64,000 nt of DNA from Nitrospirota bacterium (GCA_011620345.1 WOZJ01000066.1:1-64000), one strand, 5' to 3'; shown: positions 1 to 9,586, counted from the stretch's first letter. Notes: generated by a model not told the origin, from the letters alone. A program made the numbers and translations.

Positions 1-259
1 CCTTGGAAGGGGAGTAAACCTTTCAACGCATCGATAGAATGGATCTAGAAGGGCTAGGTTTCTCGGAACGGTATTTTCTGGTTGTTAAGCGATTCTGCAA
101 GAAAAGGGCTTTACCGATTAATTCAGCGCAAAAAACTTGCTCAGCTATTCCTTGGTGAAGTGCCGGTGTAGCGCTTTGACCCATGGATCGGCCTTTGGGA
201 GGCTAATCAGACCCGCAACAAGCACCCCTTTCAGACTGAGCGATGGAGGCTTGAAGCGA

Positions 260-2296
260 ATGCAAGACGGCGTTTACCGTTCCGTATGCCCTTTGGATTG
301 TCCCGATGCCTGCGGCCTCATGGTGCGGGTGGAGGGGTGCCTAGTGACTCAGGTTAGAGGAGACCCGGATCATCCCTTCACCAAGGGGTTTATCTGCGCC
401 AAAATGGGCCACTACCCAGACTTGATCAATTCCCCCGCACGAATTTTGACCCCTTTGAAGCGTACTGGGCCCAAGGGCGCAGGACAGTTTGCCCCCATCA
501 CCTGGGAAGATGCCGTGAACGAGATTGTCACCCGCTGGGGCGGCATCATCACCACCCGTGGTGCCGAGGCCATCTTACCCTACTCTTATGGCGGGGTGAT
601 GGGGCTTGTACAGCGCAACGCCGGTCATCCCTTTTTCCACCGCCTGGGTGCTTCCCGCTTGAAGCGGACAATCTGCTCCCCCGCCAGTACTGCCGGCTGG
701 CAAATGGTCATGGGGAATAGCCTAGGGACCGACCCGGAGGCAGTGATTCATGCGGACCTGGTGGTCCTGTGGGGGATAGACGCCGTTGCCACAAACCTTC
801 ACTTCGCTTCCCGAGTACGGGATGCCCAGCGTCAAGGCGCACGTGTGGTCCTGGTCGAGGCCTACAAAAGCCGCACCGCCACCCTGGCCGACCAGTTGGT
901 GCTGGTGCGGCCCGGCACCGACACTGCCCTGGCCCTGGGGATGATGCACGTCCTGGCGGGCGAGGACTTGGTGGATACCGCCTTCATCGACCGACACGTA
1001 ATTGGTTTCCCGGAACTCAGGGCCAACGTTTTGCCCGCCTTCCCACCGTCGCGGGTGGAGGAACTGACCGGGGTGCCGGCGAAGACGATAAGGCAGCTCG
1101 CCCGGGATTACGGCCGCGCCCGGTCGCCCTTTATCCGCATCGGCCGTGGCCTCTCCCGACACGAACAGGGGGGCATGAGTGTGCGTGCGATTTCTTGCCT
1201 GCCTGCCCTGGTGGGGGCTTACGCAAGGGAAGGCGGCGGCGCCTTCCTGGGTACCGGTACCGGCATGGCCTTTGCCATGGATCGGGTTACCCGTCCTGAC
1301 CTGCTTGCTCGCCCCACGCGGGAAATCAACATGGTGCGGCTCGGTCGCGCCCTAACCGAAGCCATGGAGCCGCCGGTGCAGAGCCTTTATGTCTATCATT
1401 CCAACCCCGCCGCCGTGGTTCCAGAACAAAACCTTGTTCTGTCTGGATTAAGTCGTGAAGACCTTTTTACCGTAGTGCACGAGCGCTTCATGACCGATAC
1501 CGCTCGCTACGCCGACATCGTCTTGCCCGCCACATTCTCCGTGGAGCAGCACGACCTTTACGGCAGTTACGGTCACTTCTACGTGCAGCGGACCCGCCCG
1601 GTGGTGGCGCCGTCCGCCGCCGCCAAGAGCAACTGGCAAGCATTCACTCTCCTGGCCCGGGCCCTGGGTTGGAGCGAAGAGCCGTTCCTACGCTCCGAAG
1701 AGGAAATGGTCGACGAACTGCTGGCCCACGAAACGCCCTTCTTGGAAGGTATCGATAGGGAAGCCTTATCCCTTGGCCGGGCCGTACGTCTCAACACCGG
1801 GCACCTTAAGACGCCTCCGTTTCAGACCGCGTCGGGACGTATCGAAATGTACGTCGCAGATGACGCCAACCCCGGCCTGCCGGTATTGCCTGCATACCAG
1901 GCCAACCAAGACCCGGAATGGGAACGGCTTTATCCTTTTTGCTTGCTTACCACGCCGGCCAACTACCTGTTAAACTCAAGCTTCGCCCAGATGGCAACCC
2001 TGGGAGCCAGGGAAGGAGGGCCACGCGTCCTGCTCAACCCGGAGGACTGCCTAGCGCGGGGCTTCGCAGACGGGGAATACTTGGAGGTGTACAATCACCG
2101 GGGGTCTTGTCTCTTGCGGGCAGAGGCCGACGCCGCCGTCCCTCCTGGTGTAGCGGTGATTCCAGGGGTTTGGTGGCTCAAAGACCTTCTGGCAGGGCGC
2201 AACGTCAACAGCCTGGTGGGCGACGATCTTACCGACATGGGCGAAGGTAGTACCTTCTATGCCTATCGAGTCAATTTACGGAGGTTGCAGCCCTAA
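260..2296 (+). CDS. Molybdopterin-dependent oxidoreductase (DMSO reductase family)
   Basis: A 678-residue protein of the formate dehydrogenase / DMSO reductase superfamily. The N-terminus has a [4Fe-4S] motif with Cys10, Cys14, Cys18 and Cys46. Cys139 in the TICSPAS segment is the likely molybdenum ligand. The C-terminal part (about residues 560-675) has the usual pterin-binding beta-barrel features. There is no Tat signal, so the enzyme should be cytoplasmic. The ATG at 260 is preferred over an upstream ATG at 137 because GGAGG lies at 245-249 and the iron-sulfur motif then sits right at the N-terminus, as in the family. The substrate cannot be told, and no electron-transfer subunit lies next to it. 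Codon use (few AGG arginine codons, almost no CTCGAG) differs from the following genes and may mean separate ancestry. Confidence 0.85.
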   Translation: MQDGVYRSVCPLDCPDACGLMVRVEGCLVTQVRGDPDHPFTKGFICAKMGHYPDLINSPARILTPLKRTGPKGAGQFAPITWEDAVNEIVTRWGGIITTRGAEAILPYSYGGVMGLVQRNAGHPFFHRLGASRLKRTICSPASTAGWQMVMGNSLGTDPEAVIHADLVVLWGIDAVATNLHFASRVRDAQRQGARVVLVEAYKSRTATLADQLVLVRPGTDTALALGMMHVLAGEDLVDTAFIDRHVIGFPELRANVLPAFPPSRVEELTGVPAKTIRQLARDYGRARSPFIRIGRGLSRHEQGGMSVRAISCLPALVGAYAREGGGAFLGTGTGMAFAMDRVTRPDLLARPTREINMVRLGRALTEAMEPPVQSLYVYHSNPAAVVPEQNLVLSGLSREDLFTVVHERFMTDTARYADIVLPATFSVEQHDLYGSYGHFYVQRTRPVVAPSAAAKSNWQAFTLLARALGWSEEPFLRSEEEMVDELLAHETPFLEGIDREALSLGRAVRLNTGHLKTPPFQTASGRIEMYVADDANPGLPVLPAYQANQDPEWERLYPFCLLTTPANYLLNSSFAQMATLGAREGGPRVLLNPEDCLARGFADGEYLEVYNHRGSCLLRAEADAAVPPGVAVIPGVWWLKDLLAGRNVNSLVGDDLTDMGEGSTFYAYRVNLRRLQP

Positions 2297-2348
2297 TTTC
2301 GGGTTAAAACCAAACCTCTTCAACGATGGGACAAAAGAGGAGGCATGC

Positions 2349-4199
2349 ATGCTTAGGCTTACCAAAAGACCAGGTGGGCGCTACCTTGGAGAAGGGAGGG
2401 CAGCGTTTCTTGTATGGGCACCTTTTAAGGACGAGGTGCGCATCCGTATCGCTTCCCCTCAAGAGCGCTTGATCCCGCTTGAAAAAGACCAGTTCGGGTA
2501 TCATTTTGGAAAAGCCGAAGGTATAGCCCCCGGTAGCCTCTACATGGTTCAATTGGGCGATGGCGAAGAGTTTCCAGACATCGCAAGCATCAGCCAGCCT
2601 AAAGGGGTGCATGGCCCCTCCGAGGTGACAGACGAGGCGTTTTCCTGGACAGACCAATCCTGGAGGGGCTTGCCGCTCGAGGATTACGTCGTATACGAGC
2701 TCCACATCGGCACCTTCAGCAAAGAGGGCACGTTTGAAGGGGCCATTCCTTACCTTGCCGAACTAAAAGAGCTTGGAGTCAGCGCGATCGAGGTCATGCC
2801 AGTGGCCCAGTTTCCTGGCAAGCGAAACTGGGGCTACGACGGTGTGTTCCCGTTTGCCGCGCAGACGAGCTACGGCGGTCTAGCTGGCCTCAAAACGCTG
2901 GTCAACGCATGCCACAGTGCGGGTCTGGCGGTCATCTTGGACGTCATCTACAACCACTTAGGCCCGGAGGGCAACTTCTTCAAGGCCTTTGGGCCGTACT
3001 TTACCGACCGCTACGCGACCCCTTGGGGCGAGGCGATCAATTTTGACGGGGCTTATAGCTTCGGCGTTCGGGAATACTTCATCCAGAACGCGCTGTTTTG
3101 GCTGGATAATTGCCATATCGATGCCTTGAGGCTCGATGCGATCCATGCCATCCTCGACGCCTCCGCCGCCGAGCCTTTTTTGGCTGAGCTGTCCGATCGA
3201 GTTAATGAGCGCGCAAAAACGCTCGGCAGGCGTATTTATTTGATCGGCGAGACGTTTATGGATGACAACCGGGTTATCCGAAAAAGAGCGTTTGGCGGGT
3301 TAGGGCTGGATGCGCTATGGAACGACGACTTTCACCACGCCGCCCATGCGTACCTGACAAAAGAACGCGTTGGCTACTATGAGGATTATGGCGATCTTCA
3401 AGCCCTGAAAGCGACCATGAAGGATGCCTTCGTCTACCAAGGCCAATACTCGAGCTACTTCAAGCGTGCGCACGGGACGTCAAGCAAAGGCTTTAGCGGA
3501 AAACATTTCGTCGTGTTCTCACAAAACCACGACCAAGTAGGAAACCGCATGCTCGGCGAAAGGCTCGTTTCGCTTGCCGGGTTTGAAAAGGCGAAGCTTG
3601 CCGCCGCGTTCGCCGTCTTTTCCCCCTACGTGCCGCTTTTTTTCATGGGCGAAGAGTACGCCGAGAAAGCCCCATTCCTGTACTTTATCGACCATGAAGA
3701 CCCTAAGCTTATCGAAGCGGTGAGGAAAGGCAGAAAAGAGGAGTTTGCTTCGTTCGCTTGGCAAGGAGAGCCGCCGGACCCTTACGCCTTGGAGACGTTC
3801 GAAGCCTCGCGGTTGAACCACGCGCTCAAGCAAGAAGGCCCGCACAAGGCGATGCTTGCCTTTTACAAAGAGATCCTTGCCTTAAGGCGCCGCCTTCTAT
3901 TTCTTTCTACACTCGACAAGGAAGCGCAGGAGCTCGTCTTGTTCGAAAAAAGCCAGACGCTTTTTATTGCGAGGGGCAGCCAGCCTGACATGGGATACCT
4001 TATTTTTCATTTTGGTCAAGAACGCGCAAGCCTGCTGCTTCCATTTGCAAAGGGCGAGTATCAAAAGGCGCTCGATTCCGCAGAGCCCAAGTGGAACGGC
4101 CAAGGAAGCGGCCTTCCAGAGCGCTTCTGTTGCGAGGGCGAAACAGAGCTTTCCCTATCGCCCTTATCTGTCGCACTGTACGTTAGGCAATCCCCATGA
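2349..4199 (+). CDS. treZ: Malto-oligosyltrehalose trehalohydrolase
   Basis: A 616-residue GH13 enzyme that releases trehalose from the maltooligosyl-trehalose made by TreY. An N-terminal beta-sandwich (about residues 1-100) precedes the catalytic barrel. The barrel shows YDGVFPFAA near residue 163, DALRLDAIH near 258 with the nucleophile Asp, LIGETF near 298 with the acid/base Glu, and SQNHDQVGN near 390. The ATG at 2349 is chosen because AGAGGAGG at 2336-2343 fits it; an upstream ATG at 2259 would overlap the previous gene. Its stop overlaps the treY start by four bases (ATGA), so the two are translationally coupled. Length and motifs are normal for the family. Confidence 0.95.
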   Translation: MLRLTKRPGGRYLGEGRAAFLVWAPFKDEVRIRIASPQERLIPLEKDQFGYHFGKAEGIAPGSLYMVQLGDGEEFPDIASISQPKGVHGPSEVTDEAFSWTDQSWRGLPLEDYVVYELHIGTFSKEGTFEGAIPYLAELKELGVSAIEVMPVAQFPGKRNWGYDGVFPFAAQTSYGGLAGLKTLVNACHSAGLAVILDVIYNHLGPEGNFFKAFGPYFTDRYATPWGEAINFDGAYSFGVREYFIQNALFWLDNCHIDALRLDAIHAILDASAAEPFLAELSDRVNERAKTLGRRIYLIGETFMDDNRVIRKRAFGGLGLDALWNDDFHHAAHAYLTKERVGYYEDYGDLQALKATMKDAFVYQGQYSSYFKRAHGTSSKGFSGKHFVVFSQNHDQVGNRMLGERLVSLAGFEKAKLAAAFAVFSPYVPLFFMGEEYAEKAPFLYFIDHEDPKLIEAVRKGRKEEFASFAWQGEPPDPYALETFEASRLNHALKQEGPHKAMLAFYKEILALRRRLLFLSTLDKEAQELVLFEKSQTLFIARGSQPDMGYLIFHFGQERASLLLPFAKGEYQKALDSAEPKWNGQGSGLPERFCCEGETELSLSPLSVALYVRQSP

Positions 4200-7045
4200 A
4201 CGGGATCGTTTCCGCATACCGGCTTCAAGCGTTCAAGGACTTTCCTTTTGAGCGGGCCGAGGCGATCCTTCCTTACTTGAAAAAGCTTGGTATCTCCACG
4301 CTCTACCTCTCCCCCATCACGAAGGCAAGGGAGGGCTCGAACCACGGCTACGACGTCGTCGATCCTACGCAGGTTAACCCGGAGCTCGGAGGGCGGGATG
4401 GTTTCGAGCGCCTCTACCAGGCGGCCAAGGAGTTGGGGCTGAACATCTTGGTCGACATCGTCCCAAACCACATGGCTGTCAGCCTAGAGAACCCGTGGTG
4501 GATGGATATTCTAGAGCACGGGCCCTCTTCGCCCTACGCGCATTTTTTTGATATCGACTGGAACCCCTCTTTTGGCCCTGTCGAGAATCGGGTGCTCTTG
4601 CCGGTTTTAGGCATGCCGTTTGGCGAGGCTATCGAAAATGGAGAGCTCTCGGTAATTTTCGAAGCGGGGTCTTTTTGGCTGGAATACTCTGGCAACCGGC
4701 TTCCAATCGAGCCTAAGTCGTACGGCGCCATTTTAAATAAAGACCTTACATCCTTTAAAGATCGTTCCCAGCCCGACCCAGGGGCGTTTAAGGAGCTCAT
4801 GTCGATCCTCGATACCCTCGAAGAGCTTCCTTTGCATACGGACAAGGCGCAGACGGCCATTCAAAAGCGAAGAGCCCTTACTGCCGAGGTCAAGCAAAGG
4901 CTCTCAAGCCTCCATGAAACATCCCAGGCGTTCCAAGGATTCCTTCAAGAAGGCTTGGAACGCCTATCTGGCACCAAGAACGACCCGGAGAGCTTTCTTG
5001 AGCTTGAATCCCTCCTTTTAAAGCAGCCCTACCAGCTCGTTTTCTGGCAGGCGGGGCTTAAGGAGATCAACTTTAGGCGTTTTTTCGACGTCAACGAGCT
5101 CGTCGGGGTTTGCGTCGAAAAAGAGGACGTGCTCGTTGCAACCCATGCGCTGATCTTCGATTTGGCCGCCCAAGGAAAGATTGCAGGCGTTAGGATTGAC
5201 CATATTGACGGGCTTTTCGACCCCGAAGGGTACTTGAAAAGCCTCGTTTCTGGCCTCCAAGCAAGAGGGAACCCCTGCCCTATCGTGGTCGAAAAAATTC
5301 TTGCCCGTGGAGAGTGGCTGCCAGAGTCGTGGCCCGTCAGGGCCACGACGGGCTATGACTTCCTGAACGCAACGACTAGGCTCTTTGTTGACCCAGAGGG
5401 CAAACAGGCCCTAGAGGGCCTAAATGCCGATCTGAACCCAAAATCTCTACCCTTTCGTCAGGTCGTACAGAAAAGCAAGCGTTTGGTCATCGGAGCGTCT
5501 TTTCAAAGCGAGGTTACCGCGCTATGGTACCGGCTGTCGATTCTGGCTAAGGCCTACCGCTACGCCCTTGATTTGCCGCTTAGGGAGCTAAGAAAGCTTC
5601 TTGAAGAGGTAAGCGCCGAGCTTGACGTCTACCGTACCTACGTTCGCGACCCAAACCCCTCTAAAGAGGATAAAGAACGAATCTTCGAGGCAATCGAGAG
5701 GGCGAAGGGGCTTAACAAAACGCTCGAAGAAAGGGGCTTTCGCTTCCTAGGCGACCTTCTTACGCTGCAAATTCCAAAACACCTTGAAGAGAGCTACGGC
5801 AAGGATTGGCTTGCGTTTGTTATGAACTGGCAGCAGTTTAGCTCTCCTGTGATGGCCAAGGGCTACGAGGATACCGCGCTGTACAACTACCCCAGGCTTG
5901 TCTCGCTTAACGAGGTAGGCGGCGATCCAGAAAGGTTTGGGGATGACCCGCGGGCATTCCATGCCTTTATTCAGGATCGGGGTAAAAGCGCCCCTGGCAG
6001 CCTTTCGGCCAGCTCTACGCACGACACCAAGCGGAGCGAGGATGTGCGGGCTAGGATCAGCGTCCTTTCGGAGCTGCCCTCTGAGTTTCGCAGGCATGTC
6101 AAAGCATGGAGGCGGCTCTTGGCGCCCGCAAGAACGCGCGTTGGAAGAGAGTCCTACCCAGACCCGAATGCAGAGCTTTTGTTTTACCAAACTCTCCTCG
6201 GCGCCTGGCCGCTCGACAAATCAGAGCTTGAAGGGTTGCCAGACCGAATGGCGGCGTATATGCTCAAAACCGCCAAAGAGGCCAAGGCCAAAACGAGCTG
6301 GATCGAGCCGAACGAAGCTTACGAGCGCGCGCTCGAAGCGTTTGTCAGGAACGCACTCGACCAAAAAACTTCCGAGGGGTTCCTTAAGGCTTTTTTGGGT
6401 TTTCAACCAGCCGTTGCCTTCTATGGGGCGTTAAACGGCCTTTCTCAGGCCACGCTCAAGCTTATGGCCCCAGGGGTTCCAGATACCTACCAGGGCACGG
6501 AGCTCTGGGATTTCAGCCTAGTCGACCCGGACAACCGAAGGCCAGTAGATTACTGCAAGCGAAAAACCATGTTAGATGGGCTCCAAGTAAGGGCCGCCAA
6601 GGGGCTAGACGAGCTTTTAAGGGATTTGCTGGCCTCTTGGGAGGACGGGCGCGTCAAGCTTTACGTCACCTGGAGGCTTTTAACGCTCAGGCAGGAAAAT
6701 CCAGACCTGTTCCTTGAAGGGGATTACCTCCCACTCGAAGTTGTAGGCAAAAAAAAGGACCACGCCGTCGCGTTTCAAAGAAGGCTCAAGGACCGTTCCG
6801 TGATCGTCGTCATTCCAAGGCTTACGAGCGCGCTTACCAAACCGGGCATCTTTCCTTTAGGAAAGGCCGTCTGGGAAAAGACGACCCTCGAAATGCCTAA
6901 GGACTCTCCAAAGCGCTTTAGAAGCGTTTTTACCGCGCAAGATATCGAAAGTTCGCAAGGGAAGCTGCCTCTGGCAAACGTGTTTTCAGGCTTTCCCATC
7001 GGAGTCTTTCTTGGCAATGAGGCAAAGGAGGAAGAACGGGCATGA
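4196..7045 (+). CDS. treY: Malto-oligosyltrehalose synthase
   Basis: A 949-residue GH13 intramolecular transglucosidase that turns the reducing end of maltodextrins into a trehalosyl unit, the substrate of TreZ. The N-terminus has the family signature LYLSPITKA followed by SNHGYDVVDP. Catalytic-region motifs are GVRIDHIDGL near residue 334, VVEKILARGE near 364, STHDTKRSED near 606 and DTYQGTELWDF near 763. A large insert between the barrel elements is normal for TreY. It overlaps treZ and cutA by four bases each, so treZ-treY-cutA form one transcription unit. No glycogen-debranching gene is next to it. Confidence 0.95.
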   Translation: MNGIVSAYRLQAFKDFPFERAEAILPYLKKLGISTLYLSPITKAREGSNHGYDVVDPTQVNPELGGRDGFERLYQAAKELGLNILVDIVPNHMAVSLENPWWMDILEHGPSSPYAHFFDIDWNPSFGPVENRVLLPVLGMPFGEAIENGELSVIFEAGSFWLEYSGNRLPIEPKSYGAILNKDLTSFKDRSQPDPGAFKELMSILDTLEELPLHTDKAQTAIQKRRALTAEVKQRLSSLHETSQAFQGFLQEGLERLSGTKNDPESFLELESLLLKQPYQLVFWQAGLKEINFRRFFDVNELVGVCVEKEDVLVATHALIFDLAAQGKIAGVRIDHIDGLFDPEGYLKSLVSGLQARGNPCPIVVEKILARGEWLPESWPVRATTGYDFLNATTRLFVDPEGKQALEGLNADLNPKSLPFRQVVQKSKRLVIGASFQSEVTALWYRLSILAKAYRYALDLPLRELRKLLEEVSAELDVYRTYVRDPNPSKEDKERIFEAIERAKGLNKTLEERGFRFLGDLLTLQIPKHLEESYGKDWLAFVMNWQQFSSPVMAKGYEDTALYNYPRLVSLNEVGGDPERFGDDPRAFHAFIQDRGKSAPGSLSASSTHDTKRSEDVRARISVLSELPSEFRRHVKAWRRLLAPARTRVGRESYPDPNAELLFYQTLLGAWPLDKSELEGLPDRMAAYMLKTAKEAKAKTSWIEPNEAYERALEAFVRNALDQKTSEGFLKAFLGFQPAVAFYGALNGLSQATLKLMAPGVPDTYQGTELWDFSLVDPDNRRPVDYCKRKTMLDGLQVRAAKGLDELLRDLLASWEDGRVKLYVTWRLLTLRQENPDLFLEGDYLPLEVVGKKKDHAVAFQRRLKDRSVIVVIPRLTSALTKPGIFPLGKAVWEKTTLEMPKDSPKRFRSVFTAQDIESSQGKLPLANVFSGFPIGVFLGNEAKEEERA

Positions 7046-7377
7046 TGGAAACCCAAGGGGGCCTTTCGATCGTTCTTACGACGCTTCCTAGCCAAGAAGA
7101 CGCCCAAAAGATCGCCGAGACGCTCGTTAAGGAGCATCTCGTTGCCTGCGCAAGCTTTCTTGATGGCGTTTTTTCGGCCTACTTCTGGAATGACAACTTA
7201 GAAAAGGCCCTCGAGGTGCTTTTGTGGCTTAAAGTACCCGACAAAACGCTCGCTGCCGCCAAAGAAAGGCTTCAAGCCCTCCACCCCTACGAGGTACCGG
7301 AGATTCTTACGCTACGTGCCTTAGAAGTCAACCAAGCCTACCTTGCGTGGGCCATCAAAGCCACGAGGCAAGAATAA
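7042..7377 (+). CDS. cutA: Divalent cation tolerance protein CutA
   Basis: A 111-residue CutA1 protein, a small trimeric ferredoxin-like fold first linked to copper tolerance but of unsettled function. The N-terminus has VLTTLPSQEDAQKIAETLV, then LVACAS, and the C-terminal half has the invariant HPYEVPEI. AAAGGAGGAAG just upstream gives a strong ribosome binding site, and the start overlaps the treY stop. The linkage to trehalose synthesis is positional only. Its length is normal. Confidence 0.93.
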   Translation: MMETQGGLSIVLTTLPSQEDAQKIAETLVKEHLVACASFLDGVFSAYFWNDNLEKALEVLLWLKVPDKTLAAAKERLQALHPYEVPEILTLRALEVNQAYLAWAIKATRQE

Positions 7378-7537
7378 GCAGCGCGGCCTTTTGCTCGTTC
7401 AAAAGCATCGCCAAGCCTTAGGAGAGGGCGAGACTTCGTCTGAGGGGTCGGGCACTCGGCTTTGGCTGAATCGGTTTTCTTGGAAGTACTTGGACGGCGT
7501 TTTCTCGATCGGCCGGAAACCATAAAGGAAAGACAGT

Positions 7538-8767
7538 ATGGAAGCGAAAGAGCTAAAAGAACGGGTGGCCCGGTCCCAGAATTCCCTCATCGAGGCGCAA
7601 ATCAAACTTACCCAGACCAAGGCGATCGGGCCTGACAACGGGGGCGAGGGAGAGATGGACAGGGCAAGACTGATCAAAGGCTGGCTTGGGTTTGCCGATG
7701 CGCTAGAGGAGTATTTCGCGCCCGATTCGAGGGCCAAGGAGGGAGTTCGTCCGAACCTTTTGGCCCGCGTGTTTGGCAAGGACCGCTCCAGGGCGCTTTG
7801 GGTCGTCTCGCACCTCGATACCGTTCCCGAGGGCGATCTTGGGCTTTGGCGGAGCGATCCGTTCCAGGCTTACGTGAAGGACGGAAGCGTGTTCGGGAGA
7901 GGAGTTGAGGACAACCAGCAGGCGATCGTATGCAGCCTGTTTGCATCAAAGCTTATCCTAGACGCTGGCCTCCTTCCGGAAATGGACGTCAATTTGCTCT
8001 TTTTGGCCGACGAGGAGACGGGCAACGCTTACGGAATCGAATACCTTTTCAAGGAGCACGCGGCACTCTTTGGCCAAGACGACCTCTATGTCGTATCCGA
8101 CTGGGGATCCAACGAGGGCGATGTCATCGAGGTTGCCGAAAAGTCGCTGCTTTGGGTACGAGTGCTCGTAGAAGGAAGGCAAACGCACGCCTCCACGCCG
8201 CATCTTGGGAACAACGCTCACCGTGCCGGGGCGCATTTGCTCGTCAGCCTAGATCGTGCTCTGCATGCGCGCTTTCCTTTGGAAGACCCGATTTTCAGCC
8301 CGTCTACCTCGACGTTCGAGCCTACCAAGAAAGAGGCGAACGTGGGCAACGTGAACACCATCCCAGGAAGGGACGCGTTCTGCTTCGATTGTCGCGTCCT
8401 CCCGTCCGTGTCCTTGGAAGAGATTCTTGGCGTGTTCGAGGAGGAAAAAAGACGTGTCGAGCAGGCTTACGGCGTTTCTGCCGCCGTGGAAATTCTCCAG
8501 AGGGTAGACGCGCCAAAGCCCACGAGTTCGGAGGCTCCCGTGATTCTTGGCCTTTCGCGCGCCCTCGAGACGATGCTCGGGGTACACCCAAGGCTTGTGG
8601 GAATCGGCGGCGGGACGATTGCCGCGCCCCTTCGCAGGGTGGGGCTCCAAGCGGCCGTTTGGAGCAAGCTCGAAGGAACGGCCCACCAGCCGAACGAGTC
8701 GTGTCCGGTCGCGAACATGCTCGACACGACGGCAGTTCTTGCATACATGATGCTACAAAGACTCTAA
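7538..8767 (+). CDS. M20-family metallohydrolase (ArgE/DapE/ACY1-like)
   Basis: A 409-residue di-zinc amidohydrolase. Metal ligands visible are His92 in SHLDTVPEGD, Asp125 in GRGVEDNQQA, the acid pair in DEETGN near residue 160, an Asp in VSDWGS, and His383 in EGTAHQPNES. The dimerisation domain lies at about residues 205-320. Family members remove acyl or aminoacyl groups from amino acids or dipeptides. The sequence does not distinguish succinyl-diaminopimelate desuccinylase from acetylornithine deacetylase or a peptidase, so no symbol is given. AAAGGAAAG precedes the ATG. The 160 bases between cutA and this gene contain no recognisable gene. The 3' end overlaps the convergent phosphorylase gene by 15 bases. 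Confidence 0.88.
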   Translation: MEAKELKERVARSQNSLIEAQIKLTQTKAIGPDNGGEGEMDRARLIKGWLGFADALEEYFAPDSRAKEGVRPNLLARVFGKDRSRALWVVSHLDTVPEGDLGLWRSDPFQAYVKDGSVFGRGVEDNQQAIVCSLFASKLILDAGLLPEMDVNLLFLADEETGNAYGIEYLFKEHAALFGQDDLYVVSDWGSNEGDVIEVAEKSLLWVRVLVEGRQTHASTPHLGNNAHRAGAHLLVSLDRALHARFPLEDPIFSPSTSTFEPTKKEANVGNVNTIPGRDAFCFDCRVLPSVSLEEILGVFEEEKRRVEQAYGVSAAVEILQRVDAPKPTSSEAPVILGLSRALETMLGVHPRLVGIGGGTIAAPLRRVGLQAAVWSKLEGTAHQPNESCPVANMLDTTAVLAYMMLQRL

Positions 8768-9475
8768 CACGGCCTCAAGACATTTGGCTTCGGCCTTCTG
8801 GAAAGGCTCCGAGAAAAAGCCGATCTCATGGGTGGCCAGGTTGTCCGAAACGACCAAGGCTGCGGCCGAGTGAGCGTGAAAGGCGTGGCTCAAGGCAAAA
8901 AAGACGCTCGTGACCATGTCGACGCCAACGACGTTCCAGGCCTGCATTTGTGCGACAAACTCTGGCGTTTCCCTAAGGAAGGCATCGAGAGAGCATACAA
9001 GGCCGGCATGGAGCCCAAGACCCTTTTGGCCAAGCGCGCTTTCTGTGTCCGCTAAGAGCTTTGGGCAGGCCACGTAGGGGACCTCTTTTGACAGATATGC
9101 CTCGCTCGTGCCTTCCTTACTGATGGCGCCGGTAGCCAAGATGACGTCTCCGATGGAAACGTGCTCATCAAGCGCCCCGCAGCTTCCTACGCGAACGACG
9201 CGCCTTACGCCCAGCGCAAACGCCATTTCGAGCGCGAGCGCCGCCTGAGGGGCGAAAAGGCCTGACAATCCCACAATCCAGTCTCCTGCGGGCGCCTTTG
9301 CTTCGTAGAGCTCTACCCCTAAAAACGAAACGATCGGCCGGACCTCGCTTAGCCTCTCGAAGAGCACATCCAGCCGTTCTTTTTGACCCACGAACAGTGC
9401 TTTTGCCGGATAGGCCCTCTCAAAGTCGGCTCCGAAGGCCATAAGGAGCCCCTTTGCCGTAATGTGCGCATCCAT
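8753..9475 (-). CDS. Nucleoside phosphorylase (PNP/UDP family)
   Basis: A 240-residue member of the purine nucleoside / uridine phosphorylase and MTA/SAH nucleosidase fold. Supporting segments are VRVGSCGALDEHVSIGDVIL (the phosphate and ribose binding core), the later GVDMVTSVFFALSHAF (the ribose-contacting Glu/Asp-Met region appears as VDMVT), and VVSDNLATHEIGF near the C-terminus with the catalytic Asp. It may phosphorolyse uridine or inosine; the exact base cannot be told. It is transcribed divergently from the iron-sulfur gene at 9587 and shares its promoter region. Confidence 0.85.
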   Translation of the reverse strand: MDAHITAKGLLMAFGADFERAYPAKALFVGQKERLDVLFERLSEVRPIVSFLGVELYEAKAPAGDWIVGLSGLFAPQAALALEMAFALGVRRVVRVGSCGALDEHVSIGDVILATGAISKEGTSEAYLSKEVPYVACPKLLADTESALGQKGLGLHAGLVCSLDAFLRETPEFVAQMQAWNVVGVDMVTSVFFALSHAFHAHSAAALVVSDNLATHEIGFFSEPFQKAEAKCLEAVLESL

Positions 9476-9508
9476 GCCCTGGATCTCCTAGGGTTAGTTT
9501 TTCAAACC

Positions 9509-9536
9509 ATCATAGTCGAATGTTTGCTGCTTGCAA
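9509..9536 (-). promoter_or_regulatory. Sigma-70-type promoter for the nucleoside phosphorylase gene
   Basis: On the minus strand, TTGCAA (9536-9531) is followed after 16 bases by TATGAT (9514-9509). The expected start lies about 25 bases before the ATG at 9475. The -35 hexamer is its own reverse complement and is shared with the divergent promoter. Confidence 0.55.
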
Positions 9537-9559
9537 AGTTTACATCTAAAGCATATACT
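9531..9559 (+). promoter_or_regulatory. Sigma-70-type promoter for the iron-sulfur / radical SAM operon
   Basis: TTGCAA at 9531-9536 is followed after 17 bases by TATACT at 9554-9559. The region is AT-rich. The coding start is at 9587, giving a leader of about 20 bases. Confidence 0.6.
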
Positions 9560-9586
9560 GCTAAAAAAGTAAGCGGGAAAGAACCG

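Noticed and set aside
39-158. Short open frame of 39 codons before the molybdopterin gene
   Set aside because: No ribosome binding site, no recognisable product, and it overlaps other short frames. It could be the tail of a broken gene, but nothing supports this.
7378-7537. Possible small gene between cutA and the M20 gene
   Set aside because: The only open frame starts inside cutA, has no ribosome binding site and a biased composition. The gap shows no promoter or terminator that I can support.
7930-8913. Long plus-strand open frame of 327 codons overlapping the M20 gene
   Set aside because: It is in another frame of a clear metallohydrolase gene, is very rich in Arg, Gly and Pro, and has no family motif. 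It is a shadow frame of GC-rich coding DNA.
8768-9475. Plus-strand reading of the region between M20 and the iron-sulfur gene
   Set aside because: The plus-strand frames lack motifs, whereas the minus strand encodes a full nucleoside phosphorylase.
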